Positions 18,667-28,731 are shown, counted from the stretch's first letter. The stretch: DNA of 64,000 nucleotides from Vibrio atypicus (GCF_009811315.1 NZ_BLID01000007.1:1-64000), one strand, 5' to 3'. Notes: generated by a model from the letters alone, not told the origin. Numbers and translations are program-made.

Positions 18667-19464
18667 ATGACATCAGAAGACCTAGTAACCATCAATCACT
18701 TATCGTTTTCGCGAGGAGAGCGAAAGATATTTGATGATGTCAGCTTGCGAGTTCCTAAAGGCAAAGTGACCGCAATCATGGGCCCTTCAGGTATAGGGAA
18801 GACCACATTATTACGTTTGATTGGCGGACAGATTTACCCTCAATTAGGTGAGATCTGGTTTGATGGCGACAATATCCCATCACTGAGCCGAAAGCGTTTA
18901 TATGCCGCACGCAAAAAAATGAGTATGTTGTTTCAATCTGGCGCTTTGTTTACTGATTTAACAGTTTTCGATAACGTCGCTTTTCCTTTACGTGAACATA
19001 CTCAATTAAGTGAAGAACTTATTCGAACTTTAGTGTTACTAAAATTAGAGGCAGTGGGCTTACGTGGTGCGGCACAGCTTATGCCGAGTGAGTTGTCGGG
19101 CGGTATGGCAAGACGCGCAGCTTTGGCGCGGGCGATCGCGCTTGATCCTGACTTAATCATGTTTGATGAACCCTTTGTTGGCCAAGATCCGATTACTATG
19201 GGGGTTCTAGTTGAATTGATTCGAAATTTAAACCAAGCCTTAGGGGTGACATCTGTGGTTGTTTCACATGATGTGCCTGAAGTGATGAGCATTGCCGATT
19301 GGGTTTATATCTTGGCCAACGGGAAAATCATTGCTAGTGGAACGCCAGAAGAGCTCGTTGCGAATCCAGATCCTCAGGTTCAACAATTTCTCAAAGGTGA
19401 TGCTGATGGCCCTGTGCCATTTCGTTATCCTGCCCAACCAATTGCAAAGGAACTGTTTCAATGA
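18667..19464 (+). CDS. mlaF: phospholipid ABC transporter ATPase MlaF
   Basis: A 265-residue ABC ATPase with Walker [10 protein letters not shown], signature LSGGMARR and Walker [13 protein letters not shown]. The atypical signature GGMARR is typical of MCE-linked ATPases. MlaFEDB moves phospholipids between the membranes to preserve outer-membrane asymmetry. Its stop overlaps the mlaE start (ATGA). An AGAGG site precedes the ATG. Confidence 0.97.
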   Translation: MTSEDLVTINHLSFSRGERKIFDDVSLRVPKGKVTAIMGPSGIGKTTLLRLIGGQIYPQLGEIWFDGDNIPSLSRKRLYAARKKMSMLFQSGALFTDLTVFDNVAFPLREHTQLSEELIRTLVLLKLEAVGLRGAAQLMPSELSGGMARRAALARAIALDPDLIMFDEPFVGQDPITMGVLVELIRNLNQALGVTSVVVSHDVPEVMSIADWVYILANGKIIASGTPEELVANPDPQVQQFLKGDADGPVPFRYPAQPIAKELFQ

Positions 19465-20252
19465 TGGCTGACTTAGCAAACTTTATCGCGGGTATTGGGC
19501 GTCGCTCGCTTTCAGTCATGGAATCATTTGGCCGAGCAAGTCTTATGCTGTATGGCGCGCTTGTCACGCGTCCAAAGCCAATTCAAAACCTTCCGTTATT
19601 GACTAAGCAGTTATACAGTGTTGGCGTTCAGTCATTGTTGATTATTGTTTTATCAGGCTTGTTCATTGGGATGGTCTTAAGTCTTCAAGGTTACGTTATC
19701 CTGATTGATTTCGGTGCTGAAGGTGCACTTGGTCAAATGGTCGCACTTTCATTGCTTCGAGAGCTTGGCCCTGTTGTGACGGCTCTGTTATTCGCTGGTC
19801 GTGCTGGCTCTGCTTTGACGGCCGAGATTGGTTTAATGAAAGCAACGGAACAGTTGTCGAGCATGGAAATGATGGCTGTTGATCCGTTAAAACGAGTGAT
19901 TGCGCCACGTTTTTGGGCTGGGGTTATTTCAATGCCGCTCCTCGCTATGATCTTTATGGCGGTTGGTATTTGGGGCGGCCAGCTTGTTGGGGTTGATTGG
20001 AAAGGTATCGACCACGGCAGCTTCTGGTCTGCGATGCAGGCGTCTGTTGAGCTAGGACAAGATATTGGCAACAGTATGATTAAGAGCTTAGTGTTTGCGA
20101 TTACCGTGACTTGGATTGCTCTATTTAATGGCTATGATGCGATACCTACCTCGGAAGGCATTAGCCGAGCAACCACACGCACTGTAGTACACTCTTCACT
20201 TGCAGTACTTGGTCTAGACTTCGTACTGACTGCCTTGATGTTTGGCAATTAA
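19461..20252 (+). CDS. mlaE: phospholipid ABC transporter permease MlaE
   Basis: A 263-residue MlaE-type permease with five or six hydrophobic helices and the conserved [20 protein letters not shown] segment near 95-115. It forms the inner-membrane core of MlaFEDB. Two adjacent ATG codons (19461, 19464) are possible starts; the first overlaps mlaF by 4 nt. The next gene, mlaD, starts 20 nt downstream. Confidence 0.97.
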   Translation: MMADLANFIAGIGRRSLSVMESFGRASLMLYGALVTRPKPIQNLPLLTKQLYSVGVQSLLIIVLSGLFIGMVLSLQGYVILIDFGAEGALGQMVALSLLRELGPVVTALLFAGRAGSALTAEIGLMKATEQLSSMEMMAVDPLKRVIAPRFWAGVISMPLLAMIFMAVGIWGGQLVGVDWKGIDHGSFWSAMQASVELGQDIGNSMIKSLVFAITVTWIALFNGYDAIPTSEGISRATTRTVVHSSLAVLGLDFVLTALMFGN

Positions 20253-20272
20253 TAGATGTTTGGGAATTAAGC

Positions 20273-20755
20273 ATGCAACAAACTCGAAAAACTGAATTAT
20301 GGGTCGGTAGCTTTGTTCTTGCTGGAATTTGCGCAATTCTGGTAATGATTTTTCAAGTCGCTGACGTAAAGGGCTTCGGCTCTAACGATACTTACACTCT
20401 AAACGCTGAGTTTGACAATATTGGTAGCCTCAAAGTGCGTTCACCCGTCAAAGTCGGCGGCGTTGTTGTTGGGCGAGTTACGGGAATTGATTTGAATACC
20501 GAATCACTACTGCCAGTCGTAAGCATGGCGATCAATGGTAAATATGATCAATTCTCAGAGACATCAAGCGTGAAAATTCTGACCTCTGGCTTGATCGGCG
20601 AACAGTACATAGGTTTGACTCCCGGCTTTGTTTTCGAAGATGAGCAGATGCTGGTGGACGGTGATTTCATTGAAGATACAAAGTCTGCTTTAGTACTTGA
20701 AGATTTAATTGGCCAAGTGCTGTATAGCGTTGGCGGTGACTCAGCAGACGAATAG
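20273..20755 (+). CDS. mlaD: MCE-domain lipid-binding protein MlaD
   Basis: A 160-residue inner-membrane protein with one N-terminal helix (about 10-27) and a single MCE domain (about 38-118; VKVGGVVVGRVTGI). It forms the periplasmic hexameric ring that passes phospholipid between MlaE and MlaC. Length and position between mlaE and mlaC match the family. Confidence 0.96.
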   Translation: MQQTRKTELWVGSFVLAGICAILVMIFQVADVKGFGSNDTYTLNAEFDNIGSLKVRSPVKVGGVVVGRVTGIDLNTESLLPVVSMAINGKYDQFSETSSVKILTSGLIGEQYIGLTPGFVFEDEQMLVDGDFIEDTKSALVLEDLIGQVLYSVGGDSADE

Positions 20756-20765
20756 GGAAATAGTC

Positions 20766-21407
20766 ATGTTAAGAAAGTTAGTGCTTACTCTTTTTTCTGT
20801 AGTGTTAGCAGCAAATGTCAGCGCTGCAGAGATTGATAAGACTCAGCCATATCAAATGATGAAGCAGGTTTCTGAACAAGCATTCGATCGTTTGAAGTCA
20901 GAGCAACCTAAAGTGCAGCAAGACCCTGATTATTTAAAAGTCATTGTGGAAGAAGAATTGATGCCGTACGTCAATGAAAAGTACGCGGCATTAAAGCTAT
21001 TAGGTCCGAATTTAAAAGGCGCAAAACGAGAAGATGTCGGTCAGTTTATTATCTCTTTTCGTGCTTATTTAGTGAGCTCGTATGCGCAAGTTTTGACACA
21101 GTATACCGATCAAAATATTGCATTCGGTCCTGAGCCTAAGCTTGACCCGAAAAAGAGTATCACAGGCATCAAGGTAGAGATCTTAGATTCACCTCGACCA
21201 AATATTAAGCTTGAATTCAAACTACGAAAAGACAAGAAAACTGGTGAGTGGCAAGCGTTTGATATGATCGCTGAAGGCATTAGTCTGCTGTCGAGTAAAC
21301 AATCTGAATGGAGCGGAAAGCTTCGTCAAGAAGGCATTTTAGCGGTCGCTCAAGAGCTAGAAGGTTTAGCTCAGCAACCTATTCGTTTCGAGAGTAAAGT
21401 GCAATGA
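20766..21407 (+). CDS. mlaC: periplasmic phospholipid-binding protein MlaC
   Basis: A 213-residue secreted protein with signal peptide MLRKLVLTLFSVVLAANVSA and a Tol_Tol_Ttg2 (MlaC) domain. It shuttles phospholipid across the periplasm. ATG 20766 gives a proper signal peptide and follows the mlaD stop by 10 nt. The end overlaps mlaB by 4 nt. Confidence 0.96.
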   Translation: MLRKLVLTLFSVVLAANVSAAEIDKTQPYQMMKQVSEQAFDRLKSEQPKVQQDPDYLKVIVEEELMPYVNEKYAALKLLGPNLKGAKREDVGQFIISFRAYLVSSYAQVLTQYTDQNIAFGPEPKLDPKKSITGIKVEILDSPRPNIKLEFKLRKDKKTGEWQAFDMIAEGISLLSSKQSEWSGKLRQEGILAVAQELEGLAQQPIRFESKVQ

Positions 21408-21724
21408 GTCAACCAGAGTGGCAAGTCGTCACCCCAAGTCAATACGCATTAAGTGGCGTTTTGGATAGAGACACTGTGCCTCTGTTATGGAGTCAGTTGC
21501 AACAATGGCAAGTTGACGAGAGTCACATTGAAGTCTCGTTAGAGCAGCTTGAAAGGGTCGACTCTGCGGGAATGGTGATGTTAATTCACCTATTAGAGCA
21601 TGCAAAAAAACAAAACTGTCATATAATACTCAGCTTCGTGCCAAAACAACTGATGACACTTTTTCAGTTAAGTAACGTCGAACAATATCTCGATGGGCAT
21701 TTAAAAGAATTAAAACAGGGGTAA
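21404..21724 (+). CDS. mlaB: STAS-domain protein MlaB
   Basis: A 106-residue cytoplasmic STAS protein with the motif DSAGMVMLIHLL around the conserved Ser. In E. coli MlaB binds MlaF and is needed for transporter assembly and activity. It overlaps mlaC by 4 nt and precedes ibaG by 3 nt, completing mlaFEDCB. Confidence 0.93.
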   Translation: MSQPEWQVVTPSQYALSGVLDRDTVPLLWSQLQQWQVDESHIEVSLEQLERVDSAGMVMLIHLLEHAKKQNCHIILSFVPKQLMTLFQLSNVEQYLDGHLKELKQG

Positions 21725-21727
21725 ATT

Positions 21728-21982
21728 GTGGACAGCGCAAAAGTACAACAGATTTTAGAACAAGCACTAAACCTTGAAGAGTTAATCGTTAAAGGTGAAG
21801 GTAGCCACTATGAAGTGATCGCTGTTGATGCTTGTTTCGATGGAATGAACCGCGTTAAGAAGCAACAACTGATTTACGCTCCGCTGATGGAATATATCCA
21901 AAGAAATGACATTCACGCAGTATCTATCAAAGCTTTCACTCCAGATGAGTGGGCTCGTGATAAGAAGTTGATGTCACTGTAA
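21728..21982 (+). CDS. ibaG: BolA family protein IbaG
   Basis: An 84-residue BolA-fold protein ([17 protein letters not shown] and a C-terminal [13 protein letters not shown]). IbaG-type BolA proteins partner with monothiol glutaredoxins in iron-sulfur handling and influence envelope integrity in Vibrio. The start is GTG 21728, just after the mlaB stop. It lies between mlaB and murA, the conserved E. coli yrbA position. Confidence 0.94.
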   Translation: MDSAKVQQILEQALNLEELIVKGEGSHYEVIAVDACFDGMNRVKKQQLIYAPLMEYIQRNDIHAVSIKAFTPDEWARDKKLMSL

Positions 21983-23251
<1,269 letters not shown>

Positions 23252-23274
23252 TTTAAAATTCAGCTAACATTTGT

Positions 23275-23302
23275 AAGCCGAAACGTCAGTTTCGGCTTTT
23301 TT
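23275..23302 (+). terminator. terminator after murA
   Basis: Perfect hairpin AAGCCGAAA-cgtcag-TTTCGGCTT with a T6 tail, 24 nt after the murA stop. Confidence 0.93.
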
Positions 23303-23368
23303 ATGAACGATAGATCAGTTAGAGTCTTGTTCAATTTCTTTGACTCACTGTGTTCTTGGAGAACAACA

Positions 23369-24109
23369 ATGATTGCACTACTACGTGTATTGGCTGTTGC
23401 GATATTTGCAATTGTGATGTTTATCTTTGGTTGCGGCTACTGTTTACTGAGCCCACGTAACCCAAAACATGTTTTTGCCTTTGGCCGCTTGTTCGGCAAG
23501 ATGTCGCGTATTTTTGGGATCAAGCTTGAATTACGTTTGCCTGAAGATGCGTATAAGCGAGGTCAGCACATCTATATTGCTAACCACCAAAATAACTGGG
23601 ATTTATTTACGGTTTCATCGGCAGTCACCCCAAAGGTGGTGACAGTTGGTAAGAAAAGCTTAGCGTGGATGCCGCTATTTGGTCAGTTATACTGGCTTAC
23701 AGGTAACATCTTGATTGACCGTGCTAACCGTTCTAAAGCAAAAGGCACCATTGATCAGGTGGTTGATCAAATGAAGCAAAGTGATGTGTCTGTTTGGATG
23801 TTCCCTGAAGGTACACGCTCTCGTGGCCGCGGTTTGCTGCCATTTAAGACTGGTGCTTTCCATGCTGCGGTAGGCGCTCAATTGCCGATCGTACCTATCG
23901 TATGTAGCTCGACTTCAGGTATTAAACTCAATCGTTGGAACAACGGTCACGTGATTGTTGAAATGTTGCCTCCAGTGAGCTGTGAGGGCTTTGGTAAAGA
24001 AAACGTGCGTGAACTAGCGACAACATGTCGAGAGCAGATGAAAGCGAAGCTAGAGGCCTTAGATAAAGAAGTTGCCATGCTAAATCAGCAAGAGGGCGTA
24101 AAAGCCTAA
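23369..24109 (+). CDS. plsC: 1-acyl-sn-glycerol-3-phosphate acyltransferase
   Basis: A 246-residue membrane acyltransferase that makes phosphatidic acid from lysophosphatidic acid. The HX4D motif (NHQNNWD) is near residue 74 and FPEGTRSRG near 150; one or two N-terminal hydrophobic helices anchor it. ATG 23369 follows a TTGGAG site. An upstream in-frame ATG at 23303 would lie in the murA terminator tail and is unlikely. It has a terminator on both sides, so it is probably monocistronic. Confidence 0.95.
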   Translation: MIALLRVLAVAIFAIVMFIFGCGYCLLSPRNPKHVFAFGRLFGKMSRIFGIKLELRLPEDAYKRGQHIYIANHQNNWDLFTVSSAVTPKVVTVGKKSLAWMPLFGQLYWLTGNILIDRANRSKAKGTIDQVVDQMKQSDVSVWMFPEGTRSRGRGLLPFKTGAFHAAVGAQLPIVPIVCSSTSGIKLNRWNNGHVIVEMLPPVSCEGFGKENVRELATTCREQMKAKLEALDKEVAMLNQQEGVKA

Positions 24110-24133
24110 CCGCAACTGGTTTATTCAAATAGT

Positions 24134-24171
24134 AAACGCGTCCATTATTGAATTAATGGGCGCGTTTTTGT
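24134..24171. terminator. terminator between plsC and the ODP gene
   Basis: Long hairpin AAACGCG-T-CCATTA ... TAATGG-GCGCGTTTTTG with a T-rich right arm. It sits between converging genes and mainly suits rightward plsC transcription. Confidence 0.85.
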
Positions 24172-24177
24172 TTTTCC

Positions 24178-24912
24178 TTATCTAACAGCAATACCTACAT
24201 CGAGTGTGTCTAGCCAATCTAGAAAGCGAGGAATATTATCCCCAGTAAAAATCGCGCCATGTTGCGGACACAGCATTTCAATCTCCAGCTTGCTTACTCG
24301 TTCTACCCAGGCATGTTTTGCTTTGTTTGATGGCATCCAACGTCGATGAAAGTACTCCATTTTGGCTACATGCTGCTCGAAATCCTCAACAAAGAAAGGG
24401 GCTTCCGGTTTATCCAGCGCGGCTCCGATATCCCCAGACATCAATATCTTTGCTTTAGGGTCATAGACAGAAAAATTACCAGATGAATGCATGTAATGGG
24501 CTGGAATAAACTGAATATCGAGTCCGCCTAGAGAGAGGCTTCCTCCTTCATCTTTAATAGGGGAGAAGTTAATTGATTCCATGCCAAAGTGGCGAATAAA
24601 CCCTTCCCATAGCCATGGAGAGTAGAGCGTAGCACTGGGGAGAGCTTTGTCCCATAAGCCTAGCGAGGAGATGATGTCAGGATCTTGATGAGAGGCAAAT
24701 AGATACTTTATTTGATCTATGGGTACTTCTTTCACAACGCTACTTAGCATTGATGAAAAAAGCTCAATGCCTCCAGGGTCTAGCAATACAGCCTGATCCT
24801 CATTAACGATCATATATTGATTAGTATCTATAATTTTTTCTGGTTTGAGCGGATCTCTAGCAAACATTACCCATCTATGCGTGCCCTCTTTAAACAGAAC
24901 TCTTGATTGCAT
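24178..24912 (-). CDS. ODP-type diiron metallo-beta-lactamase-fold protein
   Basis: A 244-residue protein with a metallo-beta-lactamase fold like the diiron half of flavodiiron proteins, but with no flavodoxin domain. Candidate iron ligands are His75, Asp77 and Asp79 in SHQDPD, His139 and His142 in AHYMHSSGNF, Asp161 in SGDIGAAL, and His218 in CPQHGA. The HQDPD form is characteristic of the ODP (oxygen-binding diiron protein) family, members of which pair with chemoreceptors as oxygen sensors in spirochaetes. ATG 24912 follows AAGGAAG and overlaps the upstream chemoreceptor-like gene by 23 nt, so the two are co-translated. Oxygen sensing here is inference; hydrolase activity is not supported. 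Confidence 0.82.
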   Translation of the reverse strand: MQSRVLFKEGTHRWVMFARDPLKPEKIIDTNQYMIVNEDQAVLLDPGGIELFSSMLSSVVKEVPIDQIKYLFASHQDPDIISSLGLWDKALPSATLYSPWLWEGFIRHFGMESINFSPIKDEGGSLSLGGLDIQFIPAHYMHSSGNFSVYDPKAKILMSGDIGAALDKPEAPFFVEDFEQHVAKMEYFHRRWMPSNKAKHAWVERVSKLEIEMLCPQHGAIFTGDNIPRFLDWLDTLDVGIAVR

Positions 24913-25519
24913 AATCTTCCTTATCAAATAACGAGAATAGCTTTAGTGACTGTAAAACATGTTCACGTATCGCCTCGGCAAAAGTTTGCACGTTATCGGC
25001 AATAGCATTTAGTTGATCCTTAAACTGTTCAGCGACTTGGGAGGCTTCAACACTGAGCATGGTCGAAATAATCAAGGCTACTCTTAGTTCTGCATACAGG
25101 CTCTGTAGAGAGCTATGAAGGTCCTTGGAGTCTTTATCGAAAGTATGGCAGAGTGCATCAAATTCAGCTTTACACTGGGCCCTAGTGATATCGAGACTAT
25201 GTAAGTAGGGAGCACTTTTAGCGCGGCGATATACGGCTTCGAAATGCTGTAAAACTGCAAGTGAACGTGCGCTTGCTGTGGCTACTTGGCTAAGGTTTTG
25301 AGCTTTACGGTTAATTTCACTTGAGGTGGTGAGCGTTAGTCTGACGAGTTCATCTATAGAATCGGTAATTGGATGGAACCCAGCTGCACTTTCACCTGCT
25401 CTTAAGGCAAGAGCTCGGGCGTTACTTGCAACAAGCTGAAGTTGTTTAGCGATCATGACACCATGATTAAGTTCGGCTGATACTTCCGCGGCAATGATAA
25501 ACAGTTGCTTCTTCGCCAT
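24890..25519 (-). CDS. small soluble protein with degenerate chemoreceptor signalling tip
   Basis: A 209-residue, mostly helical cytoplasmic protein with no membrane segment, HAMP or ligand domain. Residues 24-68 align without gaps to the hairpin tip of the chemoreceptor encoded at 26404: shared positions include Q-x2-L-x-A-x-NA, ALRAGE and GF-x4-D-x4-L. The tip glutamate of NAAIEAA is lost (NARALAL) while the Arg of RAGE is kept. The rest is further alpha-helix. It overlaps the ODP gene by 23 nt, implying a functional pair. I infer it links the diiron protein to the chemotaxis (CheA/CheW) array or a similar partner. No named family was recognised with certainty. Confidence 0.7.
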   Translation of the reverse strand: MAKKQLFIIAAEVSAELNHGVMIAKQLQLVASNARALALRAGESAAGFHPITDSIDELVRLTLTTSSEINRKAQNLSQVATASARSLAVLQHFEAVYRRAKSAPYLHSLDITRAQCKAEFDALCHTFDKDSKDLHSSLQSLYAELRVALIISTMLSVEASQVAEQFKDQLNAIADNVQTFAEAIREHVLQSLKLFSLFDKEDYAIKSSV

Positions 25520-25547
25520 AGTATTTCCTTATGCATTTTGTGGAATA

Positions 25548-25577
25548 ACTATAGGCGTAAATTTGGGCTTGTGCCAA
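25548..25577 (-). promoter_or_regulatory. sigma-70 promoter of the ODP/chemoreceptor-like operon
   Basis: On the minus strand, TTGGCA (25577-25572), an 18-nt spacer, then TATAGT (25553-25548), close to the -35/-10 consensus. It lies ~30 nt upstream of the ATG at 25519, which has AAGGAAA as its ribosome-binding site. Confidence 0.6.
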
Positions 25578-25651
25578 TGTGCTCTGTGGTTAGGTTAAAG
25601 AGGGGAGGGATGATTGAGGTAAACGGAGTTGAAGATTGTAGAGACGAAAAA

Positions 25652-25675
25652 AAACCAAGCCTTTCGACTTGGTTT
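25652..25675 (-). terminator. terminator of tRNA array 1
   Basis: Hairpin AAACCAAG-cctttcga-CTTGGTTT. On the minus strand it is followed by a T8 run, just after the last tRNA-Asn of the array. Confidence 0.9.
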
Positions 25676-25682
25676 CTAAAAG

Positions 25683-25758
25683 TGGCTCCTCCTGCTGGGC
25701 TCGAACCAGCGACCTGCGGATTAACAGTCCGTCGCTCTACCAACTGAGCTAAGGAGGA
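25683..25758 (-). tRNA. tRNA-Asn (GTT), copy 1
   Basis: A 76-nt cloverleaf on the minus strand with acceptor TCCTCCT/AGGAGGA, anticodon loop CTGTTAA (GTT, Asn), T-loop GGTTCGAGCC and encoded CCA. It is the last gene of the leftward array Phe-Thr-Asn-Thr-Asn, and looks identical to the Asn genes at 25879 and 28322. Confidence 0.97.
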
Positions 25759-25793
25759 ATTATTCTTTTAAGCTCTTTTCATAAAGAAAAGAA

Positions 25794-25869
<76 letters not shown>

Positions 25870-25878
25870 ACACTAAAT

Positions 25879-25954
25879 TGGCTCCTCCTGCTGGGCTCGA
25901 ACCAGCGACCTGCGGATTAACAGTCCGTCGCTCTACCAACTGAGCTAAGGAGGA
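25879..25954 (-). tRNA. tRNA-Asn (GTT), copy 2
   Basis: Same mature sequence as copy 1, on the minus strand with encoded CCA. It is separated from the Thr gene copy 1 by only 9 nt. The Thr-Asn pair is a tandem duplication within the array. Confidence 0.97.
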
Positions 25955-25975
25955 ATTGTCCATTGGGAAAAGAAA

Positions 25976-26051
<76 letters not shown>

Positions 26052-26105
26052 GCACTATATTTCTTTTCATGTTGTTGTCTTAATCAGACACCAACAAATA
26101 AATTG

Positions 26106-26181
26106 TGGTGCCCGGAGGCGGAATCGAACCACCGACACGAGGATTTTCAATCCTCTGCTCTACCGACTGAGCTATCCGGGC
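26106..26181 (-). tRNA. tRNA-Phe (GAA), copy 1
   Basis: A 76-nt cloverleaf on the minus strand with acceptor GCCCGGA/TCCGGGC, anticodon loop TTGAAAA (GAA, Phe), T-loop GGTTCGATTCC and encoded CCA. It is the first gene of array 1, just downstream of a strong promoter. Confidence 0.97.
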
Positions 26182-26191
26182 GACGAGGTGT

Positions 26192-26220
26192 ATTAAAAGG
26201 CTTTTCCGGTTTCAGGTCAA
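26192..26220 (-). promoter_or_regulatory. promoter of tRNA array 1
   Basis: On the minus strand, TTGACC (26220-26215), a 17-nt spacer, then TTTAAT (26197-26192), immediately before tRNA-Phe. The array 2 promoter has the same layout. Confidence 0.8.
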
Positions 26221-26356
26221 CATTAAAATGCAAAAAAAATATCGTTTGTTGTTTTTCTATACTTAATGGGCTGTTTTTGTTCATTTTGAGCAAGAAATGT
26301 ATAGAGACCAACGTAGGTTATATGTTGGAAGGGTCTTGTTTGTCGGGGTTAGAGAC

Positions 26357-26386
26357 GAAAAAAGCACGCTTTAAAGCGTGCTTTTG
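26357..26386 (-). terminator. terminator of the chemoreceptor gene
   Basis: Hairpin AAAAGCACGCTTT-AAAGCGTGCTTTT with T-rich minus-strand exit, ~18 nt after the chemoreceptor stop. It separates that gene from tRNA array 1. Confidence 0.88.
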
Positions 26387-26403
26387 TTCGTTTAGCGACT
26401 GAA

Positions 26404-28029
26404 TCAGTGCTTAACAGTAAACTTGCTTAGCCAATTTTCAAGTTCATTAGCTACTTGAGCTAGGCTTTGGGTACTGTTATGACTCTCTGTAACTACACCA
26501 CTTAATTGGGTACCGCTTTCTTCAATCATGTTGATACGTTTGGAGATATCATCACTTACTTGAGTCTGTTCTGCCGCAGCAGTGGCGATTTGATGACTCA
26601 TTTGTGAGATAGATTCCAGTGCGACAACGATCTGCTGTAGCGCTTCAGAAGCATTTTGCGACTCTTCTACAGTGCTTTCACTGGTTTCAGCACACACTTC
26701 CATTGTTTGAATAGCGTTACGCGAGCCTTCTTGCAGGTTATTGATCATTAGCTGAATTTCTTTGGTGCTATCTTGAGTTCGGCCCGCAAGGTTGCGAACT
26801 TCATCTGCTACAACCGCAAAACCACGACCTTGTTCACCAGCACGAGCGGCTTCAATCGCTGCGTTTAATGCAAGTAAGTTCGTTTGTTCTGCGATATCAC
26901 CGATAACATCAAGGACTTTAACAATGTTGTTTACGTCATTGTCTAAGTCAGCAACGGCTTTGCTTGCAGCCCCAAGTTGGCCAGCAAGACCTTGAATATT
27001 GTCTACCGTGTTATGGATCAGCTGTTGAGTATGTTGAGACTGTTTATCTGCTTCATCGGTATTACGCGCAGTATCACTCGCAGAATCTGCAACGTTGTTG
27101 GCTGACGATGCCATTTCTGTCATTGCAGTGGCGATCATTTCAGTTGATTGCTGCTGAGAGTCTGTTAGCTGAGCAATACTGGCTGCGCGATCTTCTACGT
27201 TGGCTAATTCGCCGCGTAGGGCATGCATAGAGCCACCTAAGTTCTCAACCAATTGTGCTAAAGATAGGCTCATCTTCTGAACGGCTTCATAAATACTGCC
27301 TTCAGGCGCCTTTTCGTTGAAGGTCGTTTGGATATGGCCTTTTGCAACATCTTGAACTGCTTTACGAACGTCTTGTGGTTCACCACCTAGCAGTGCAAGC
27401 ATGCGACGTATCGAGACAATAAGAGAGGCGAGAATAACGCCTGCGATAGCTAAACAGAGAAGTAACTGCCATTGTGCGGTCGACCAGAAGCGAGCATTTA
27501 CTTCATTGAAGCCAATTCCGGTACCGACAACCCAACCCCAGTGTGGTGTTCTTTCGGCGATAGAAAGTTTTTCTTCAATGCTGCCATCTGGCAGTTTTTG
27601 GGTCCAAGTATATTCGACGATTTGGCCAGTTTTACGACCTAGTACGTCTAAGATCAATTGACCGACACTATTGCCGCTGCCATCTTTAAAATCATGGAAG
27701 CTGGTGCCGTGTAGTTGAGGATCAAGCGGTGTCGCAATGAAAGTCATGTTTTCATCGGCGACATAAACATACTCATTGTCTTTGTAGATGTTGTTACGCA
27801 GTAGGCGAGTTGCAAGCGCCTTAGCTTCATCTTCTTCAAGTGTCCCTTCAATAGACATTTGTTCGACTTCAGTAAGAATGCTGTAAGCACTCTTAAAAAG
27901 CTCTGTCACTCGTGCTTTGTTATCCAAATTACTTGCTACACGTAGCGTCCATAAACCTGTCGCAGTTAAAGCCAGCAAGGCAATTAAGATAATTCCTGAC
28001 AACAAATAAGCTTGTGTCTTTAGTTTCAT
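26404..28029 (-). CDS. methyl-accepting chemotaxis protein (single Cache domain)
   Basis: A 541-residue chemoreceptor. TM1 is at about 9-29, followed by a periplasmic sCache_2-like domain (about 30-185; [11 protein letters not shown] and [15 protein letters not shown] motifs), TM2 (about 188-210), HAMP (about 210-265) and a cytoplasmic signalling hairpin with the consensus tip [18 protein letters not shown] near 385-405. Cache domains of this type bind small carboxylates or amino acids in relatives; the ligand is unknown here. It sits alone between two tRNA arrays, with its own terminator and a possible FliA promoter upstream. No C-terminal CheR-tether pentapeptide is present (ends FTVKH). 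Confidence 0.94.
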   Translation of the reverse strand: MKLKTQAYLLSGIILIALLALTATGLWTLRVASNLDNKARVTELFKSAYSILTEVEQMSIEGTLEEDEAKALATRLLRNNIYKDNEYVYVADENMTFIATPLDPQLHGTSFHDFKDGSGNSVGQLILDVLGRKTGQIVEYTWTQKLPDGSIEEKLSIAERTPHWGWVVGTGIGFNEVNARFWSTAQWQLLLCLAIAGVILASLIVSIRRMLALLGGEPQDVRKAVQDVAKGHIQTTFNEKAPEGSIYEAVQKMSLSLAQLVENLGGSMHALRGELANVEDRAASIAQLTDSQQQSTEMIATAMTEMASSANNVADSASDTARNTDEADKQSQHTQQLIHNTVDNIQGLAGQLGAASKAVADLDNDVNNIVKVLDVIGDIAEQTNLLALNAAIEAARAGEQGRGFAVVADEVRNLAGRTQDSTKEIQLMINNLQEGSRNAIQTMEVCAETSESTVEESQNASEALQQIVVALESISQMSHQIATAAAEQTQVSDDISKRINMIEESGTQLSGVVTESHNSTQSLAQVANELENWLSKFTVKH

Positions 28030-28060
28030 AAAATTCGCTCACAAAAGGGTTGTTCTTATG

Positions 28061-28087
28061 TTTTCGGCAGCTGAATCGATACCTGTA
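28061..28087 (-). promoter_or_regulatory. possible sigma-28 (FliA) promoter of the chemoreceptor gene
   Basis: On the minus strand, TACAGGTA, 11 nt, then GCCGAAAA, compared with the FliA consensus TAAAGTTT-N11-GCCGATAA (12 of 16 positions). It lies ~32 nt upstream of the ATG. Chemoreceptor genes are commonly FliA-dependent. Tentative. Confidence 0.45.
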
Positions 28088-28285
28088 ATATTTTCTTAAT
28101 CATATTTCAGAATGTAAGAACTCAGTAGTCGTATGGGTTGAAACTATGATTTGGATTAAATTTTAGGGGTGAAAAAAGTTTTAAGAAAGAAAAGGCAAGT
28201 AGTGGAGTACAGTGATTGGGAAAAAATAACTAAAGTAATTCGTTGGAGTAATGGCTAAAGGGGAAGGAAGAACTGAGCTATGAAA

Positions 28286-28313
28286 CAAAAAAAGCCAAGT
28301 CTTTCGACTTGGC
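28286..28313 (-). terminator. terminator of tRNA array 2
   Basis: Hairpin AAGCCAAG-tctttcga-CTTGGCTT followed on the minus strand by T7. Very similar to the array 1 terminator at 25652. Confidence 0.9.
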
Positions 28314-28321
28314 TTCTAATG

Positions 28322-28397
28322 TGGCTCCTCCTGCTGGGCTCGAACCAGCGACCTGCGGATTAACAGTCCGTCGCTCTACCAACTGAGCTAAGGAGGA
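28322..28397 (-). tRNA. tRNA-Asn (GTT), copy 3
   Basis: Same mature sequence as the two Asn genes of array 1, on the minus strand with encoded CCA. It is the last gene of array 2 (Phe-Thr-Phe-Asn in transcribed order). Confidence 0.97.
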
Positions 28398-28438
28398 ATT
28401 ATTTGTTGTGTATCGTATCTAAACAATGCACCAAATAA

Positions 28439-28514
28439 TGGTGCCTCGAGGCGGAATCGAACCACCGACACGAGGATTTTCAATCCTCTGCTCTACCGAC
28501 TGAGCTATCGAGGC
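28439..28514 (-). tRNA. tRNA-Phe (GAA), acceptor-stem variant
   Basis: A 76-nt Phe tRNA whose body is the same as the other two Phe genes. Its acceptor stem is GCCTCGA/TCGAGGC instead of GCCCGGA/TCCGGGC. The changes on the two arms compensate each other, so pairing is kept and the gene is probably functional. Confidence 0.95.
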
Positions 28515-28521
28515 AAAAAAA

Positions 28522-28597
<76 letters not shown>

Positions 28598-28655
28598 GAC
28601 ACTTTATTTTGCGTTGCTCGTGCTAATTGTTATCAGCACCAACAATATCAAATTG

Positions 28656-28731
28656 TGGTGCCCGGAGGCGGAATCGAACCACCGACACGAGGATTTTCAA
28701 TCCTCTGCTCTACCGACTGAGCTATCCGGGC
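28656..28731 (-). tRNA. tRNA-Phe (GAA), copy 2
   Basis: Same mature sequence as Phe copy 1, on the minus strand with encoded CCA. It is the first gene of array 2, 12 nt downstream of the promoter -10 box. Confidence 0.97.

Noticed and set aside
24178..24912. Calling the ODP-type gene a beta-lactamase or generic hydrolase
   Set aside because: The HxHxDH hydrolase motif is replaced by HQDPD, characteristic of diiron ODP/flavodiiron proteins.
26103..26402. 99-codon frame after tRNA-Phe
   Set aside because: Begins inside the tRNA-Phe gene and passes through the array promoter and the chemoreceptor terminator; no ribosome-binding site.
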